Assembly (NCBI GenBank): GCA_038230895.1
Contig: JBBRMJ010000010.1
Location: 1-47,933 of the forward strand
DNA length: 47,933 nucleotides
Direction: 5' to 3'
Source of the DNA: JAJXTN01 sp038230895
GTDB taxonomy: Bacteria; Patescibacteriota; Saccharimonadia; Saccharimonadales; UBA4665
This document shows positions 33,711-41,501 of the stretch, in pieces. Numbering within the stretch: position 1 is the first letter of the stretch; each line of letters opens with the position of its first letter. The notes under the pieces are model-generated. The model saw nothing but the letters and a program-made list of their open reading frames with translations, ran no database searches and was not told where the DNA came from. The translations under genes and the position numbers were made by a program.

Positions 33711-34570
33711 TTCAATGCCTCCGCGCCACCCGTTATTTCTGCTAACTCTTGGGTAATGCTCGCTTGGCGAGCGGTGTTCAGCTCCAAGGTATAATCATCA
33801 ATTAACTCCTTGGCGTTGTCAGTGGCGTTCTTCATGGCAACCATGCGCATAGCGTGCTCACTGGCCAAACTTTCCAACACGGCTTGCCAAACTTGGGCTT
33901 CAATTAGGCGAGTAGCAACTTGGTCAATGACGGTCTCGACGTCAGGTTCGAAGTTGCTGGTAGCCGAGGTCTTACTGGCGTCAGGATCGACATGGGCAGG
34001 CAAGAGCTGTAAGCTCTGCACATTCTGGACGACGGTGGACTTGAAGACCGTGTATATCACCTGGACATCATCGACGGCTTTATCTTTATACTGCTCAACG
34101 ACGGTATTTAATATCGGTCGTACATCATTGGCGGTCGGGTGGTCACCGAAAGCCGGGTAGGCGGCCAATAGATCAGCCTCGTGGATACGACGGACAAATT
34201 GGGCACCCTTGTTACCGACAGTTATCACATGACTTTTAACCTTGGTATCACGGTCAGTCTGAAGGCTTTTAGCCAGTAGTTTCAAAGCATTCGCGTTATA
34301 CGCACCGGCCAGACCACTATTACTCGTCACGACCACGTAGAGACGATTCTTGACAGCTCGTTTTTCAAATAAGGGCTGTCGTTCGACTTCAGGCATAGTG
34401 TTCAAGCGTGCTAACAGATCATAGGCCAGATCACGATAAGCCCGGCTCCGCAGCGCATATTCCTGGGCCCGGCGCAATTTACTAGCCGAAACCAGCTCCA
34501 TAGCCTTGGTAATCTGCCGTGTATTCTTAATGGACGTAATCCGTCGCTTGAGGATAATCGTGCTCGCCAT
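33707..34570 (-). CDS. atpG: ATP synthase F1 subunit gamma
   Basis: The 287-aa protein starts ASTIILKRRITSIKNTRQIT and KAMELVSASKLRRAQ, the N-terminal coiled-coil helix of gamma. It has LYVVVTSNSGLAGAYNANAL in the middle and ends with the C-terminal helix ELIDDYTLELNTARQASITQELAEI. It is the rotor shaft within the alpha/beta hexamer. Its ATG follows the orf83 stop directly (TAGATG) and its stop overlaps orf124. Confidence 0.96.
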   Translation of the reverse strand: MASTIILKRRITSIKNTRQITKAMELVSASKLRRAQEYALRSRAYRDLAYDLLARLNTMPEVERQPLFEKRAVKNRLYVVVTSNSGLAGAYNANALKLLAKSLQTDRDTKVKSHVITVGNKGAQFVRRIHEADLLAAYPAFGDHPTANDVRPILNTVVEQYKDKAVDDVQVIYTVFKSTVVQNVQSLQLLPAHVDPDASKTSATSNFEPDVETVIDQVATRLIEAQVWQAVLESLASEHAMRMVAMKNATDNAKELIDDYTLELNTARQASITQELAEITGGAEALK

Positions 34571-34822
34571 CTACATGCCCTCGGCAAGCTCAAGGCAAAG
34601 GCCAAGCTTTTCTGCCAGCATTTCAACATAGCCTAGGGCAATCATTCGCCGTGCGCCTGTTAGAGTATCAGGGTTACCATGAAGCAATGTCCATATAGCT
34701 GCATCCTGTTCTCGTAAATAATCTGCTTCAGGAATCCTATATAACTCTGCCAAATCATCAGGACTTGCTGCAAGTGCTTCTGCTGCTCTGTCCGTCAGCC
34801 CGTATCTCGAGTTGTATCCCAT
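34571..34822 (-). CDS. orf83: unrecognised gene between atpA and atpG
   Basis: The 83-aa protein begins 8 nt after the atpA stop and its TAG touches the atpG ATG, so it occupies the normally short atpA-atpG junction. It is acidic and helical, reading GLTDRAAEALAASPDDLAEL, REQDAAIWTLLHGNP and RRMIALGYVEMLAEKLGLCL. One Cys is present and there is no membrane segment. Its third codon positions look more A/T-rich than those of atpA and atpG, hinting at a different origin. I recognise no family. Position suggests a soluble accessory or assembly factor of F1; chance is unlikely given the exact fit. Confidence 0.68.
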   Translation of the reverse strand: MGYNSRYGLTDRAAEALAASPDDLAELYRIPEADYLREQDAAIWTLLHGNPDTLTGARRMIALGYVEMLAEKLGLCLELAEGM

Positions 34823-34830
34823 ACGTAGAC

Positions 34831-36387
34831 CTACTTGGCTTCCTCTTTCTTAACTGACTCAACAACGTAACTGGCGGCAATCGTCTTAGCCGCTTTCAGA
34901 ACGGTTTCGTTATCAGCGTCGCTTGGCTTGTCACCGCTGTTGAGCGTCTCGGTCAGTTTGGCGTGCTTGGTTTTCAATTCGCGGAGTAGGGCGTCTTTGG
35001 CGGCTTCGACTTTGTCGAGCGGGGTTTTGTCGAACGCGCCATTGGTGGCGGCATAGAGGAGGGCGTACATTTCCCAAATGGCGTAGGGGCTGTACTGGCC
35101 TTGTTTGAGTAACTCAGTCAGGCGCTGACCTCGTTCAATGATGTGGCGCGTATCGTCATCCAAGTCAGTCGAGAACTGGCTGAAGGCGGCCAGCTCACGG
35201 AACTGAGCCAAGGCTAGCTTCAGACCACCACCAGCGGCTTTGATAGCCTTACTCTGGGCATTACCACCAACACGGGAGACAGATAGACCAACAGAGATAG
35301 CTGGTCGAATACCCTGATAGAACAGGGAAGTCTCTAGGAAGATCTGGCCATCGGTGATGGAGATGACATTGGTCGGGATGTAGGCGGAGATATCACCAGC
35401 CTGAGTTTCGATGATCGGCAGGGCAGTCAGTGAGCCAGCACCGAGGTCATCGCTCAATTTGGCGGCACGCTCGAGTAAACGAGAATGGAGGTAGAAGACA
35501 TCACCAGGATAGGCTTCGCGGCCCGGTGGGCGGCGCAGCAAAAGTGACATCTGGCGATAGGCCTGAGCGTGCTTGGTCAGGTCATCATAGACAATCAGAG
35601 CGTGCTGCTTGTTGTCACGGAAGTATTCGCCCATGGCAGCACCAGCATATGGTGCCAAGTAGAGCATGGCGGCCGGGTCAGCTGGGCTGGTGGCGACGAT
35701 GATGGTCTGATCCATAACTCCTTCACGCTTCAGACGTTCCTGCAGGGCTGCGACTTTCGATAATTTCTGGCCAATAGCAACATAGACATTTATAACACCG
35801 GTCTTCTGCTTAGCCTGGTTCACCATAGTATCGACGGCGATGGCCGTTTTACCAGTTTGGCGGTCACCGATGATTAGCTCGCGCTGGCCACGGCCGATTG
35901 GCACAATGGCGTCGATAGCCACCAGGCCAGTCATCAATGGCTCATGGACTGACTTGCGGGCTAATACGCCGGGGGCTTGGCGTTCAACACGACTGAATTG
36001 CTTGGTCTTGAGTGGCTCACCACCGTCAAGCACATTACCAAGTGGGTCGACGACACGACCAACCAGTTCAGGACCGACCGGGACTTCCAGAACTTTGCCG
36101 GAAAGACGAGCCTTCGCACCGGCTTTGACTTCGACGTCTTCACCGAGAAGTACTGAACCAATCTCGTCTTCACCGAGGTTAAAAGCAAAAGCTGTGACTT
36201 TCTGACCATCAACGCCATCAATTTCCAACATTTCATTATACCCAGCTTGGCGCAAGCCATAAATCCAGGCAATACCGTCACCAACGCGGGTAACAACACC
36301 GACAGATTCGATTTCCGGACGGGTTTTTAATTCGGCAATGGCGCTGCGGATATCAGCCGACAACTCTTTGATAGATAGGTCACTCAC
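34831..36387 (-). CDS. atpA: ATP synthase F1 subunit alpha
   Basis: The 518-aa protein has the P-loop GDRQTGKTAIAVDTM (about 170-184), the signature PAISVGLSVSRVGG (about 365-378) and the N-terminal VTRVGDGIAWIYGL beta-barrel motif. The nucleotide-binding non-catalytic subunit of F1 is certain. It starts 3 bases before the atpH stop region ends (2-nt gap) and ends 8 nt before orf83. Confidence 0.98.
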   Translation of the reverse strand: MSDLSIKELSADIRSAIAELKTRPEIESVGVVTRVGDGIAWIYGLRQAGYNEMLEIDGVDGQKVTAFAFNLGEDEIGSVLLGEDVEVKAGAKARLSGKVLEVPVGPELVGRVVDPLGNVLDGGEPLKTKQFSRVERQAPGVLARKSVHEPLMTGLVAIDAIVPIGRGQRELIIGDRQTGKTAIAVDTMVNQAKQKTGVINVYVAIGQKLSKVAALQERLKREGVMDQTIIVATSPADPAAMLYLAPYAGAAMGEYFRDNKQHALIVYDDLTKHAQAYRQMSLLLRRPPGREAYPGDVFYLHSRLLERAAKLSDDLGAGSLTALPIIETQAGDISAYIPTNVISITDGQIFLETSLFYQGIRPAISVGLSVSRVGGNAQSKAIKAAGGGLKLALAQFRELAAFSQFSTDLDDDTRHIIERGQRLTELLKQGQYSPYAIWEMYALLYAATNGAFDKTPLDKVEAAKDALLRELKTKHAKLTETLNSGDKPSDADNETVLKAAKTIAASYVVESVKKEEAK

Positions 36388-36389
36388 GG

Positions 36390-36797
36390 CTAGAATCCTC
36401 CTGCAGGGGCGGTTAATTGTTTAAAGCGGTTTAATTTGGCGCGGACACTGAGGTCCAGCTGCTGATTGGCGAGGGAAATCTGAACGCCACCGATGATAGA
36501 CGGGTCGAGATTCTCGCTGATGATAATCTGTTTGGCGCTGGGGTAGAGCTCACGGATGACGGACTCGATATCTTTGCGTACATTGGCGGCCAATGGGCGC
36601 GCGTCGGTGGCTATGACTTCGACGACGCCCTGATCAGCGCGCAACTGCATGACATCCCGCATGACGGAATCTAGCTCTCCAGTGCGCCCCTCGGTCAACA
36701 GATAGGCGGCGATTTCCTGACTCAATTGCTTGGTCGTCATCGAGGATTGAGCCCGCTGCGTAATGATGGCGGCCAGTTTGCTGCGGCTAATTTTCAT
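36390..36797 (-). CDS. atpH: ATP synthase subunit delta, short form
   Basis: The 135-aa protein lies between atpF and atpA and has the delta C-terminal part: VEVIATDARPLAANVRKDI, AKQIIISENLDPSIIGGVQI and DLSVRAKLNRFKQL. Typical delta is about 175-185 aa; the shortening falls on the N-terminal six-helix domain that binds the tip of alpha. A reduced stator contact is possible. The ATG overlaps the atpF stop by 4 bp. Confidence 0.85.
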   Translation of the reverse strand: MKISRSKLAAIITQRAQSSMTTKQLSQEIAAYLLTEGRTGELDSVMRDVMQLRADQGVVEVIATDARPLAANVRKDIESVIRELYPSAKQIIISENLDPSIIGGVQISLANQQLDLSVRAKLNRFKQLTAPAGGF

Positions 36798-37330
36798 GCT
36801 CGGGCGTGCTCCTTCAAAGCCTTCTCGATCAACGAAGCATCTTTTTTGGCGTCGACTTTCTCGTCAATAATAGCCTCAGTTGCATCAGCAATCAGCCCAA
36901 CTAATTCGCCCTCAAGCTGCTTACGAGCTCGGGCAACATCCTGCTGAGTCCGCTGTTTAGCTTCAGCCAGAATGCCATCGGCCTTGTCATGTGCCTTGGC
37001 TTCGGCCTCGCGAATCAAGTCACGGGCTCTTTCTTGGGAAGAGGCGACGATGCCATCGGCTTGCTTGCGGGCTTTGCTCAACTCTTCGCCGACTTTAGCT
37101 TCCAGTGCGACTCGCTCTTTCTGCATTTCATCACCCAACTTAACGCCGCTCTCGATGGTTTCACGACGTTCACGCAGAACTTTGATGATTGGCTTGAAGG
37201 CATAGCGCCTCAACACCAGAAAGGCGAAGAGGAAAGTTAAAAGCTGGATGACAAAAGCTTTGCCATCCACGCCAAGCGCGCCCAGACCGGACGAACTTTC
37301 CCCAAATTGTGTCAGTAGAACGTGTGTCAT
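36794..37330 (-). CDS. atpF: ATP synthase Fo subunit b
   Basis: From ATG 37330 the product is 178 aa: a short N-terminus, one membrane helix (AFVIQLLTFLFAFLVLRRYA, about 26-45) and a long charged helical stator arm (ERRETIESGVKLGDEMQKER to the C-terminus). A longer in-frame start at 37402 would run into atpE and add unrelated Ser-rich residues, so I reject it. It links the a subunit in the membrane to delta on F1. Confidence 0.93.
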   Translation of the reverse strand: MTHVLLTQFGESSSGLGALGVDGKAFVIQLLTFLFAFLVLRRYAFKPIIKVLRERRETIESGVKLGDEMQKERVALEAKVGEELSKARKQADGIVASSQERARDLIREAEAKAHDKADGILAEAKQRTQQDVARARKQLEGELVGLIADATEAIIDEKVDAKKDASLIEKALKEHARA

Positions 37331-37349
37331 ATTACGAAAATCAAAAATA

Positions 37350-37580
37350 TTACTTAACGATGAAGATTGATGCGAAGGCGAGGAGACCGAAGAGCTCAAC
37401 AATAGCCACGAAGATTAATGCCTGACCCAAAAACTTCGCAGCTTCAGGGTTGCGACCAACGGCCTGCAAGTAACTACCGCCGATTAGGCCGATGCCAATG
37501 CCGGGTCCAATAAAGCCGCCGGCGATCATGAGTCCCTTACCAATAATTGCTGTATTTACTGCGTCTGCGAAAATTGCCAT
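37350..37580 (-). CDS. atpE: ATP synthase Fo subunit c
   Basis: The 76-aa hairpin has helix 1 with the Gly-rich GGFIGPGIGIGLIGG, the polar loop GRNPEA and helix 2 with the ion-binding Glu in VAIVELFGLLAF. The Glu is not followed by Ser/Thr and the other Na+-ligand residues are not evident, so a proton-coupled ring is likely. AAGGAG lies 10 nt before the ATG. Confidence 0.96.
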   Translation of the reverse strand: MAIFADAVNTAIIGKGLMIAGGFIGPGIGIGLIGGSYLQAVGRNPEAAKFLGQALIFVAIVELFGLLAFASIFIVK

Positions 37581-37636
37581 AACTTACTTACTCCTTATTT
37601 TTACCATTATCATTGCTTGTCATACTTACTATTCAG

Positions 37637-38494
37637 TCATGCTTGCCCGCGACTCTCCCTGGGCCTTAACTCCATTGTTTCAGGAACATCATCTTCGGTC
37701 AAGTGCTCATCACTATGCTCGGCCGCATGGTTCACGGCGATGGCCAGATACATTGTTGCCAGGACCGTAAAAATATAAGCCTGCAGGGCAGCCACCAGAA
37801 ACTCCAACAGAGTGAAAGGCAGGGCAGTGATCGGCGCGGCGACATGGCCCAAATACGAGAAGACACTAATCACAATCTCACCGATGGTAATATTCAGGAA
37901 AAGTCGAAGCGACAGGCTGAGCACGCGGGTCAGGTCAGTAAACATTTCCAGCAAACCAATCACCAGATAGAGTGGGTTCAGTGGGCTACCAATAAAGAAA
38001 TGACGCAGGTACTTCAAGATACCACCCGACTCATATACTGATGCGCCGTAGACCGTCAGCATGGCAACCAAACCAATCGCCAACGTTCCGTTCAGGTCCC
38101 CTGTAAATGGTCGAAGCAGGGGATGACTACCAGCACGGAAGCCTTCACCAACAATTGGCAACAAGCCCAACCAGTTACTGAAAAGAATGAAGAAGAACAA
38201 TGTGACGAAAAATGGCACATACTTTCGGCCGACTTTCTTATTCTCAAAAGCGCCCTCCACAAGATTGCTGATGAAATCGACGCCGACTTCAACGATTTGG
38301 ATGAAACCACCCCTTGGCTTAACGGTTACCTTCCGCGCTGTCCAGATCATCAAACTTATAATAACGACCGAGCAAATCCAGCCATAAAGGATGGAGTTGG
38401 TAATCGTGAATCCACCGAGCTGAAAAACACCTGCTGGGGCAACATGTACGGTCGGCCCGCTATCGGCCAGCTGGCTCAGAACTCGACTTATCAT
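37637..38494 (-). CDS. atpB: ATP synthase Fo subunit a
   Basis: The 285-aa protein has five or six membrane helices. The channel helix SLSLRLFLNITIGEIVISVF contains the essential Arg (LSLRLF) and is followed by FLVAALQAYIFTVLATMYLAIA. The FFILFSNWLGLLPIVG motif is also typical. It forms the proton half-channels against the c-ring. The start overlaps atpI by 4 bp. Confidence 0.96.
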   Translation of the reverse strand: MISRVLSQLADSGPTVHVAPAGVFQLGGFTITNSILYGWICSVVIISLMIWTARKVTVKPRGGFIQIVEVGVDFISNLVEGAFENKKVGRKYVPFFVTLFFFILFSNWLGLLPIVGEGFRAGSHPLLRPFTGDLNGTLAIGLVAMLTVYGASVYESGGILKYLRHFFIGSPLNPLYLVIGLLEMFTDLTRVLSLSLRLFLNITIGEIVISVFSYLGHVAAPITALPFTLLEFLVAALQAYIFTVLATMYLAIAVNHAAEHSDEHLTEDDVPETMELRPRESRGQA

Positions 38495-38802
38495 TTATGA
38501 TCCTTCAGCGTGATTGACGTACCAGGGCTCAAAACCTGTAACTGCCGCCAGACAATGATCGCCATGCCGATCATTGCTACGCTGAATCCGACAAAAGTCC
38601 AGAGAGGCAGACTATCGAAATGTTCATCTAACTTGAAGCCCCCAACCACCGGTACTAAGACAACAATGGCCAATTGCCAGCTCATCGTGGTAGCTGCCAA
38701 GTAGAAATCACGCTTCGGGTTGCTCAAAACCGGTGCAGGCTTGGTTGAGGCTCCACCCTTAGTTGCAGTCGGCGCTTTCGCTGGCTGTGTTGTTTTACTC
38801 AT
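38491..38802 (-). CDS. AtpI/AtpZ-like two-helix protein heading the atp operon
   Basis: The 103-aa protein has a Lys/Thr/Pro-rich N-terminus (about 1-33), then two membrane helices (about 40-60 and 68-90) with VVPVVGGFKLDEHFDS between them. This matches the AtpI/AtpZ-type proteins found at the head of atp operons, which are thought to help c-ring assembly or Mg2+ supply. It is the first gene of the operon; the next gene overlaps by 4 bp. Confidence 0.75.
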   Translation of the reverse strand: MSKTTQPAKAPTATKGGASTKPAPVLSNPKRDFYLAATTMSWQLAIVVLVPVVGGFKLDEHFDSLPLWTFVGFSVAMIGMAIIVWRQLQVLSPGTSITLKDHK

Positions 38803-38810
38803 TCCCGTCT

Positions 38811-38839
38811 ACCATAGCAGTTTTCTATCTGTTAATCAA
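38811..38839 (-). promoter_or_regulatory. Likely promoter of the ATP synthase operon
   Basis: On the minus strand TTGATT (38839-38834), a 17-nt spacer and TATGGT (38816-38811) end 8 nt before ATG 38802. The leader would be very short. A second possible start lies further upstream near the shared operator. Confidence 0.5.
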
Positions 38840-38864
38840 GTCTCCTGCAACCTAGAAATATATG

Positions 38865-38894
38865 TTGATACTTTACAAAGTATAGTGGTATACT
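38865..38894 (+). promoter_or_regulatory. Glutaredoxin promoter with embedded inverted repeat
   Basis: TTGATA (38865-38870), an 18-nt spacer and TATACT (38889-38894, extended by TGG) end 6 nt before ATG 38901. Between them lies the perfect inverted repeat ATACTTT-AC-AAAGTAT (38868-38883), a candidate repressor operator between the glutaredoxin gene and the divergent atp operon. Confidence 0.7.
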
Positions 38895-38900
38895 GTAGTT

Positions 38901-39152
38901 ATGACTGATTCAAATATTATCGTATATAGCGCAACCTGGTGTGCCTTTTGCCACGCCAGTAAAGATTACCTCGACAAACTCGGCGTCAAATACACTGACA
39001 AAGATGTTGATGCCGACCCAGCCGCCGGCCTCGAGGCTGTCAACAAATCTGGGCAGCGGGGCATTCCCGTGCTGGATATCGGTGGAACTATTATCGTCGG
39101 CTTCGATCGCCCCAAGATCGACTTTGCTCTCAAGCAGCTCCAAACCGCGTAA
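38901..39152 (+). CDS. Glutaredoxin-like thiol-disulfide protein
   Basis: The 83-aa protein is a complete thioredoxin-fold glutaredoxin: IIVYSATWCAFCHASKDYLD with the CxxC active site (C14, C17), RGIPVLDIGG with the cis-proline, and FDRPKIDFAL in the last helix. It matches NrdH/Mrx-type proteins in size. It should reduce disulfides, possibly for ribonucleotide reductase or redox sensing. The start 6 nt after the -10 box predicts a leaderless mRNA. Confidence 0.92.
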   Translation: MTDSNIIVYSATWCAFCHASKDYLDKLGVKYTDKDVDADPAAGLEAVNKSGQRGIPVLDIGGTIIVGFDRPKIDFALKQLQTA

Positions 39153-39236
39153 GCTAGCTCACATCAACAGAGAGAGAATTCTCACATGCAGCACAGCGCT
39201 GAGTGATTATAATTGAATCCGTTAAGAGGCGATACT

Positions 39237-39812
39237 ATGCCCAATACACCCGAAACCAGACCGCACATCATCATTGACTCTGAAACCGATATAGGTACAG
39301 CTGCTCGTATCAAGTACCTCGATAGGCGAATCCACGAGGATCCTCAGACATTCGTCATGGCTTTCAACTTAGTTGGCCGAAGCATCACTCACGAAACGGT
39401 ACCTGCGCTCAGTCGCCAGAGTGCTGTGCGTAGTCTCAAGCGACGTCCTGCTGATTTGATTTTGGAATATTTTAAGAGCCGCTATGACCTCGATAGTAAC
39501 TTGGACCCCGAGACCGAACGGGCGATTGACGAGGACCCGGAGAACAAGGTGCTTATTGCTGCGTTTAGAACCAAGCGTGCTGAGCGCGTAAAAGTTGGTG
39601 AAATGAAAACCGTCGCCCACTCACATGCGGAAGAAGCTGTCGACGCAAGCAACGCGGTACGTCGCTCACGGTTTGGCATATATCTTGGTCGGGTCGCTGC
39701 CTATAATGCGTCGTTGGCAGAAACCAGAATTCAAATTGCTGCTATCTTGGAAGAAGTCCAACCTGCTTTAGAAGCCCGATCTCAGTTAGCCGGTAACGAA
39801 GTTGTTGCTTAA
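39237..39812 (+). CDS. Hypothetical cytosolic protein (191 aa)
   Basis: From ATG 39237 (AGAGG 8 nt upstream; TATAAT at 39208-39213) the product is 191 aa, charged and mostly helical, with no membrane segment. Visible parts are DIGTAARIKYLDRRIHEDP, SLKRRPADLILEYFKSRYDL and RFGIYLGRVAAYNASLAETR. A TTG at 39213 is in frame but overlaps the -10 box. I recognise no family; the regular helices suggest a structural or adaptor protein. Confidence 0.65.
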   Translation: MPNTPETRPHIIIDSETDIGTAARIKYLDRRIHEDPQTFVMAFNLVGRSITHETVPALSRQSAVRSLKRRPADLILEYFKSRYDLDSNLDPETERAIDEDPENKVLIAAFRTKRAERVKVGEMKTVAHSHAEEAVDASNAVRRSRFGIYLGRVAAYNASLAETRIQIAAILEEVQPALEARSQLAGNEVVA

Positions 39813-39834
39813 GTTGTCGTATACTTGAACAGAT

Positions 39835-40404
39835 ATGGCATTTGAGGATTATAAAAATAAACAGTCTGTGGTCATCGTCTACACCGGCGATGGCAAGGGC
39901 AAAACTAGCGCAGGGCTGGGCCTACTAGTTCGTGCCTTGGGTAATCGATGGAATGTAGCATTCATCCAATTCATCAAATATTGGGGCGTTGGTGAGCATG
40001 TCTTCATTCGGGACATTCAATCCATATATAAAGACCAGTTATATTTCTACAAGGGTGGCAAGGGCTTCTATCAAGCCGGCGAGTTAAGCGAACAGCATGT
40101 CAGTGAAGCCCAACATAAAGCGGCCGCCAAGGCCACCTACGATGAGGCTCTGAGAGCCGCCACCGGTGGCAAATACCAGTTAGTCATCTGTGACGAAATC
40201 AATAACGCCGTGCATGATGGCTTGATTACTCAGAAACAGCTTGAGCAATTAATAACCAGTCGCGCGCCAGAGACCAGTCTGTGCATGACTGGTCGTAATT
40301 TTCCGAAGAGCCTGCTCAAACACGTCGATATAGCGACCGACATGACCAAGCTCAAGCACCATTTTGACGACAAATTCTTAGCCAACAAGGGCATTGATTT
40401 CTAG
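39835..40404 (+). CDS. CobA/BtuR-like ATP:corrinoid adenosyltransferase
   Basis: The 189-aa protein has the CobA/CobO P-loop VYTGDGKGKTSAGLGLLVRA (about 15-34), the QFIKYWGVGEH segment, a Walker-B-like VICDEINNAVHDGLI and the end motif TGRNFPKSLLKHVDIATDMT...KHHFD. The family transfers adenosine from ATP to cob(I)alamin. No other cobalamin gene is present, so it may salvage corrinoids or have another adenylation substrate. A TATACT box lies 9 nt before the ATG. A strong terminator follows. Confidence 0.87.
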   Translation: MAFEDYKNKQSVVIVYTGDGKGKTSAGLGLLVRALGNRWNVAFIQFIKYWGVGEHVFIRDIQSIYKDQLYFYKGGKGFYQAGELSEQHVSEAQHKAAAKATYDEALRAATGGKYQLVICDEINNAVHDGLITQKQLEQLITSRAPETSLCMTGRNFPKSLLKHVDIATDMTKLKHHFDDKFLANKGIDF

Positions 40405-40419
40405 CAACGACATGCTACG

Positions 40420-40475
40420 CTTAACCTTGCAATGATGTTTTCTCCATCGGGTGGAGAATTTTTACCAAGGTTAAG
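40420..40475 (+). terminator. Terminator wrapped in a 10-bp inverted repeat
   Basis: TTCTCCA (40440-40446) pairs with TGGAGAA (40452-40458) around TCGGG and is followed by five T, a good terminator 35 nt after the adenosyltransferase stop. It is flanked by perfect inverted copies CTTAACCTTG (40420-40429) and CAAGGTTAAG (40466-40475), giving a nested double hairpin. Confidence 0.85.
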
Positions 40476-40485
40476 TAGTGGCGAC

Positions 40486-41469
40486 ATGGCTACTACTTCA
40501 TCCGGACTCGATTTGGCGCGCTTAGCCATCGTCTACAAGCCCTCGAATGACGAGCGTAATGTGCAGACCGCAAAAGCCATTCAGCAACGCTTACTAAGAG
40601 CAGGGCACGAGGTGCTCGTCCACGCCTCGGAGCCTGATATCGATGGCAACTTGGAGCTGGTACAGGAATTGCAACGAAGGCATCAACCATCGGCACTCAG
40701 TATTATTGGCGGAGACGGTACCGAGAGCAACTTTCTCAGCGCTGTGTATAAGAGTCAGCTCGACACACCAGTTTGGCTGATCCCCGGTGGCAGTATTAAC
40801 GATCTCACCCATATGCTGTATGGCAGGTATACCTTTCACCACCCAGAGCATGCGCTACACCACGGTCACCTGGCCACTTTGTATCCATTACAGGTCAGAA
40901 TGATCCCCCCTCGAGGTATTGATAAACAGGTCAATGCCTGGGCCTATTACAGTCTCGGGCTGAGTGCGGATATTGCCGGCAATGTAAACAGCATAGAGCA
41001 TCGAGCCAAACGCGAACAACATGCCACGGCCCTAGGTCGCCTGCTGACCGATAGCCAGCTGGTACATGATAGCTTACCCTGCAGCCAGCGCTTCCTAATC
41101 AGCGAGGGGGCCAACCAGCGATCGATATTTGATTTGGTACTTGCTAACGGCTCTAAGATGGCCGGTAAACTTCATTTCAACGATATACAGCTGTTGCGAC
41201 CCGAATTTGGCCGAGTTGAATTAGCTCAGCCGACGAAATTGTCGATGGCGCTGTCGATTGCCAAGGCCCGCTGGGGGGAAGTTCAAAAATATGGAGCTGG
41301 TGGCTTGCTGTTCCTTGTCGAGCTTGATTCCGACGGTCCAGATAGCTTGAGTTGGCAGTGTGATGGTGAAGAAGCAACTGATGACGAGAAGTTGACCTCC
41401 GGAACCATCGTTAACGCAGCTATAGCTCGTCGTGGATTGCGGATACACACTAACCGCCGTCATTCCTAG
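40486..41469 (+). CDS. Diacylglycerol-kinase-catalytic-domain-like lipid/NAD kinase
   Basis: The 327-aa protein starts at ATG 40486. An open frame reaches back to 40432, but that would put the terminator inside the gene. DAGK-fold motifs are LAIVYKPSNDERNVQ, IIGGDGTESNFLSAVYK and WLIPGGSINDLTHML (usually P-x-GTxND; here GGSIND). A second beta-rich domain follows (LQVRMIPPRG, AYYSLGLSADIAG, SIFDLVLANGSKMAG). Members phosphorylate lipids such as diacylglycerol or undecaprenol-like substrates. The changed GTxND motif leaves activity uncertain. Confidence 0.75.
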   Translation: MATTSSGLDLARLAIVYKPSNDERNVQTAKAIQQRLLRAGHEVLVHASEPDIDGNLELVQELQRRHQPSALSIIGGDGTESNFLSAVYKSQLDTPVWLIPGGSINDLTHMLYGRYTFHHPEHALHHGHLATLYPLQVRMIPPRGIDKQVNAWAYYSLGLSADIAGNVNSIEHRAKREQHATALGRLLTDSQLVHDSLPCSQRFLISEGANQRSIFDLVLANGSKMAGKLHFNDIQLLRPEFGRVELAQPTKLSMALSIAKARWGEVQKYGAGGLLFLVELDSDGPDSLSWQCDGEEATDDEKLTSGTIVNAAIARRGLRIHTNRRHS

Positions 41470-41489
41470 CCAACTGATGGCGCAGGCAT

Positions 41490-41495
41490 TACAAT
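41490..41495 (+). promoter_or_regulatory. -10 box 6 nt before the P-loop kinase start
   Basis: TACAAT (41490-41495) ends 6 nt before GTG 41502. The same spacing as at 4389, 26733 and 38901 supports the GTG as a leaderless start. Confidence 0.5.
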
Positions 41496-41501
41496 AAAAG
41501 C

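Noticed and set aside
37331..37402. Longer atpF start inside atpE
   Set aside because: The added residues are Ser-rich, unlike subunit b, and overlap atpE by more than 50 bp; ATG 37330 gives a normal-length protein.
37350..37580. Sodium-specific c-ring
   Set aside because: The conserved Glu is followed by Leu rather than Ser/Thr, and the other Na+-coordinating residues are not evident, so a proton ring is the simpler reading.
40432..40485. N-terminal extension of the DAG-kinase-like gene
   Set aside because: The extra 18 codons encode the stem, loop and T-tract of a strong terminator of the preceding gene; ATG 40486 begins the conserved protein.
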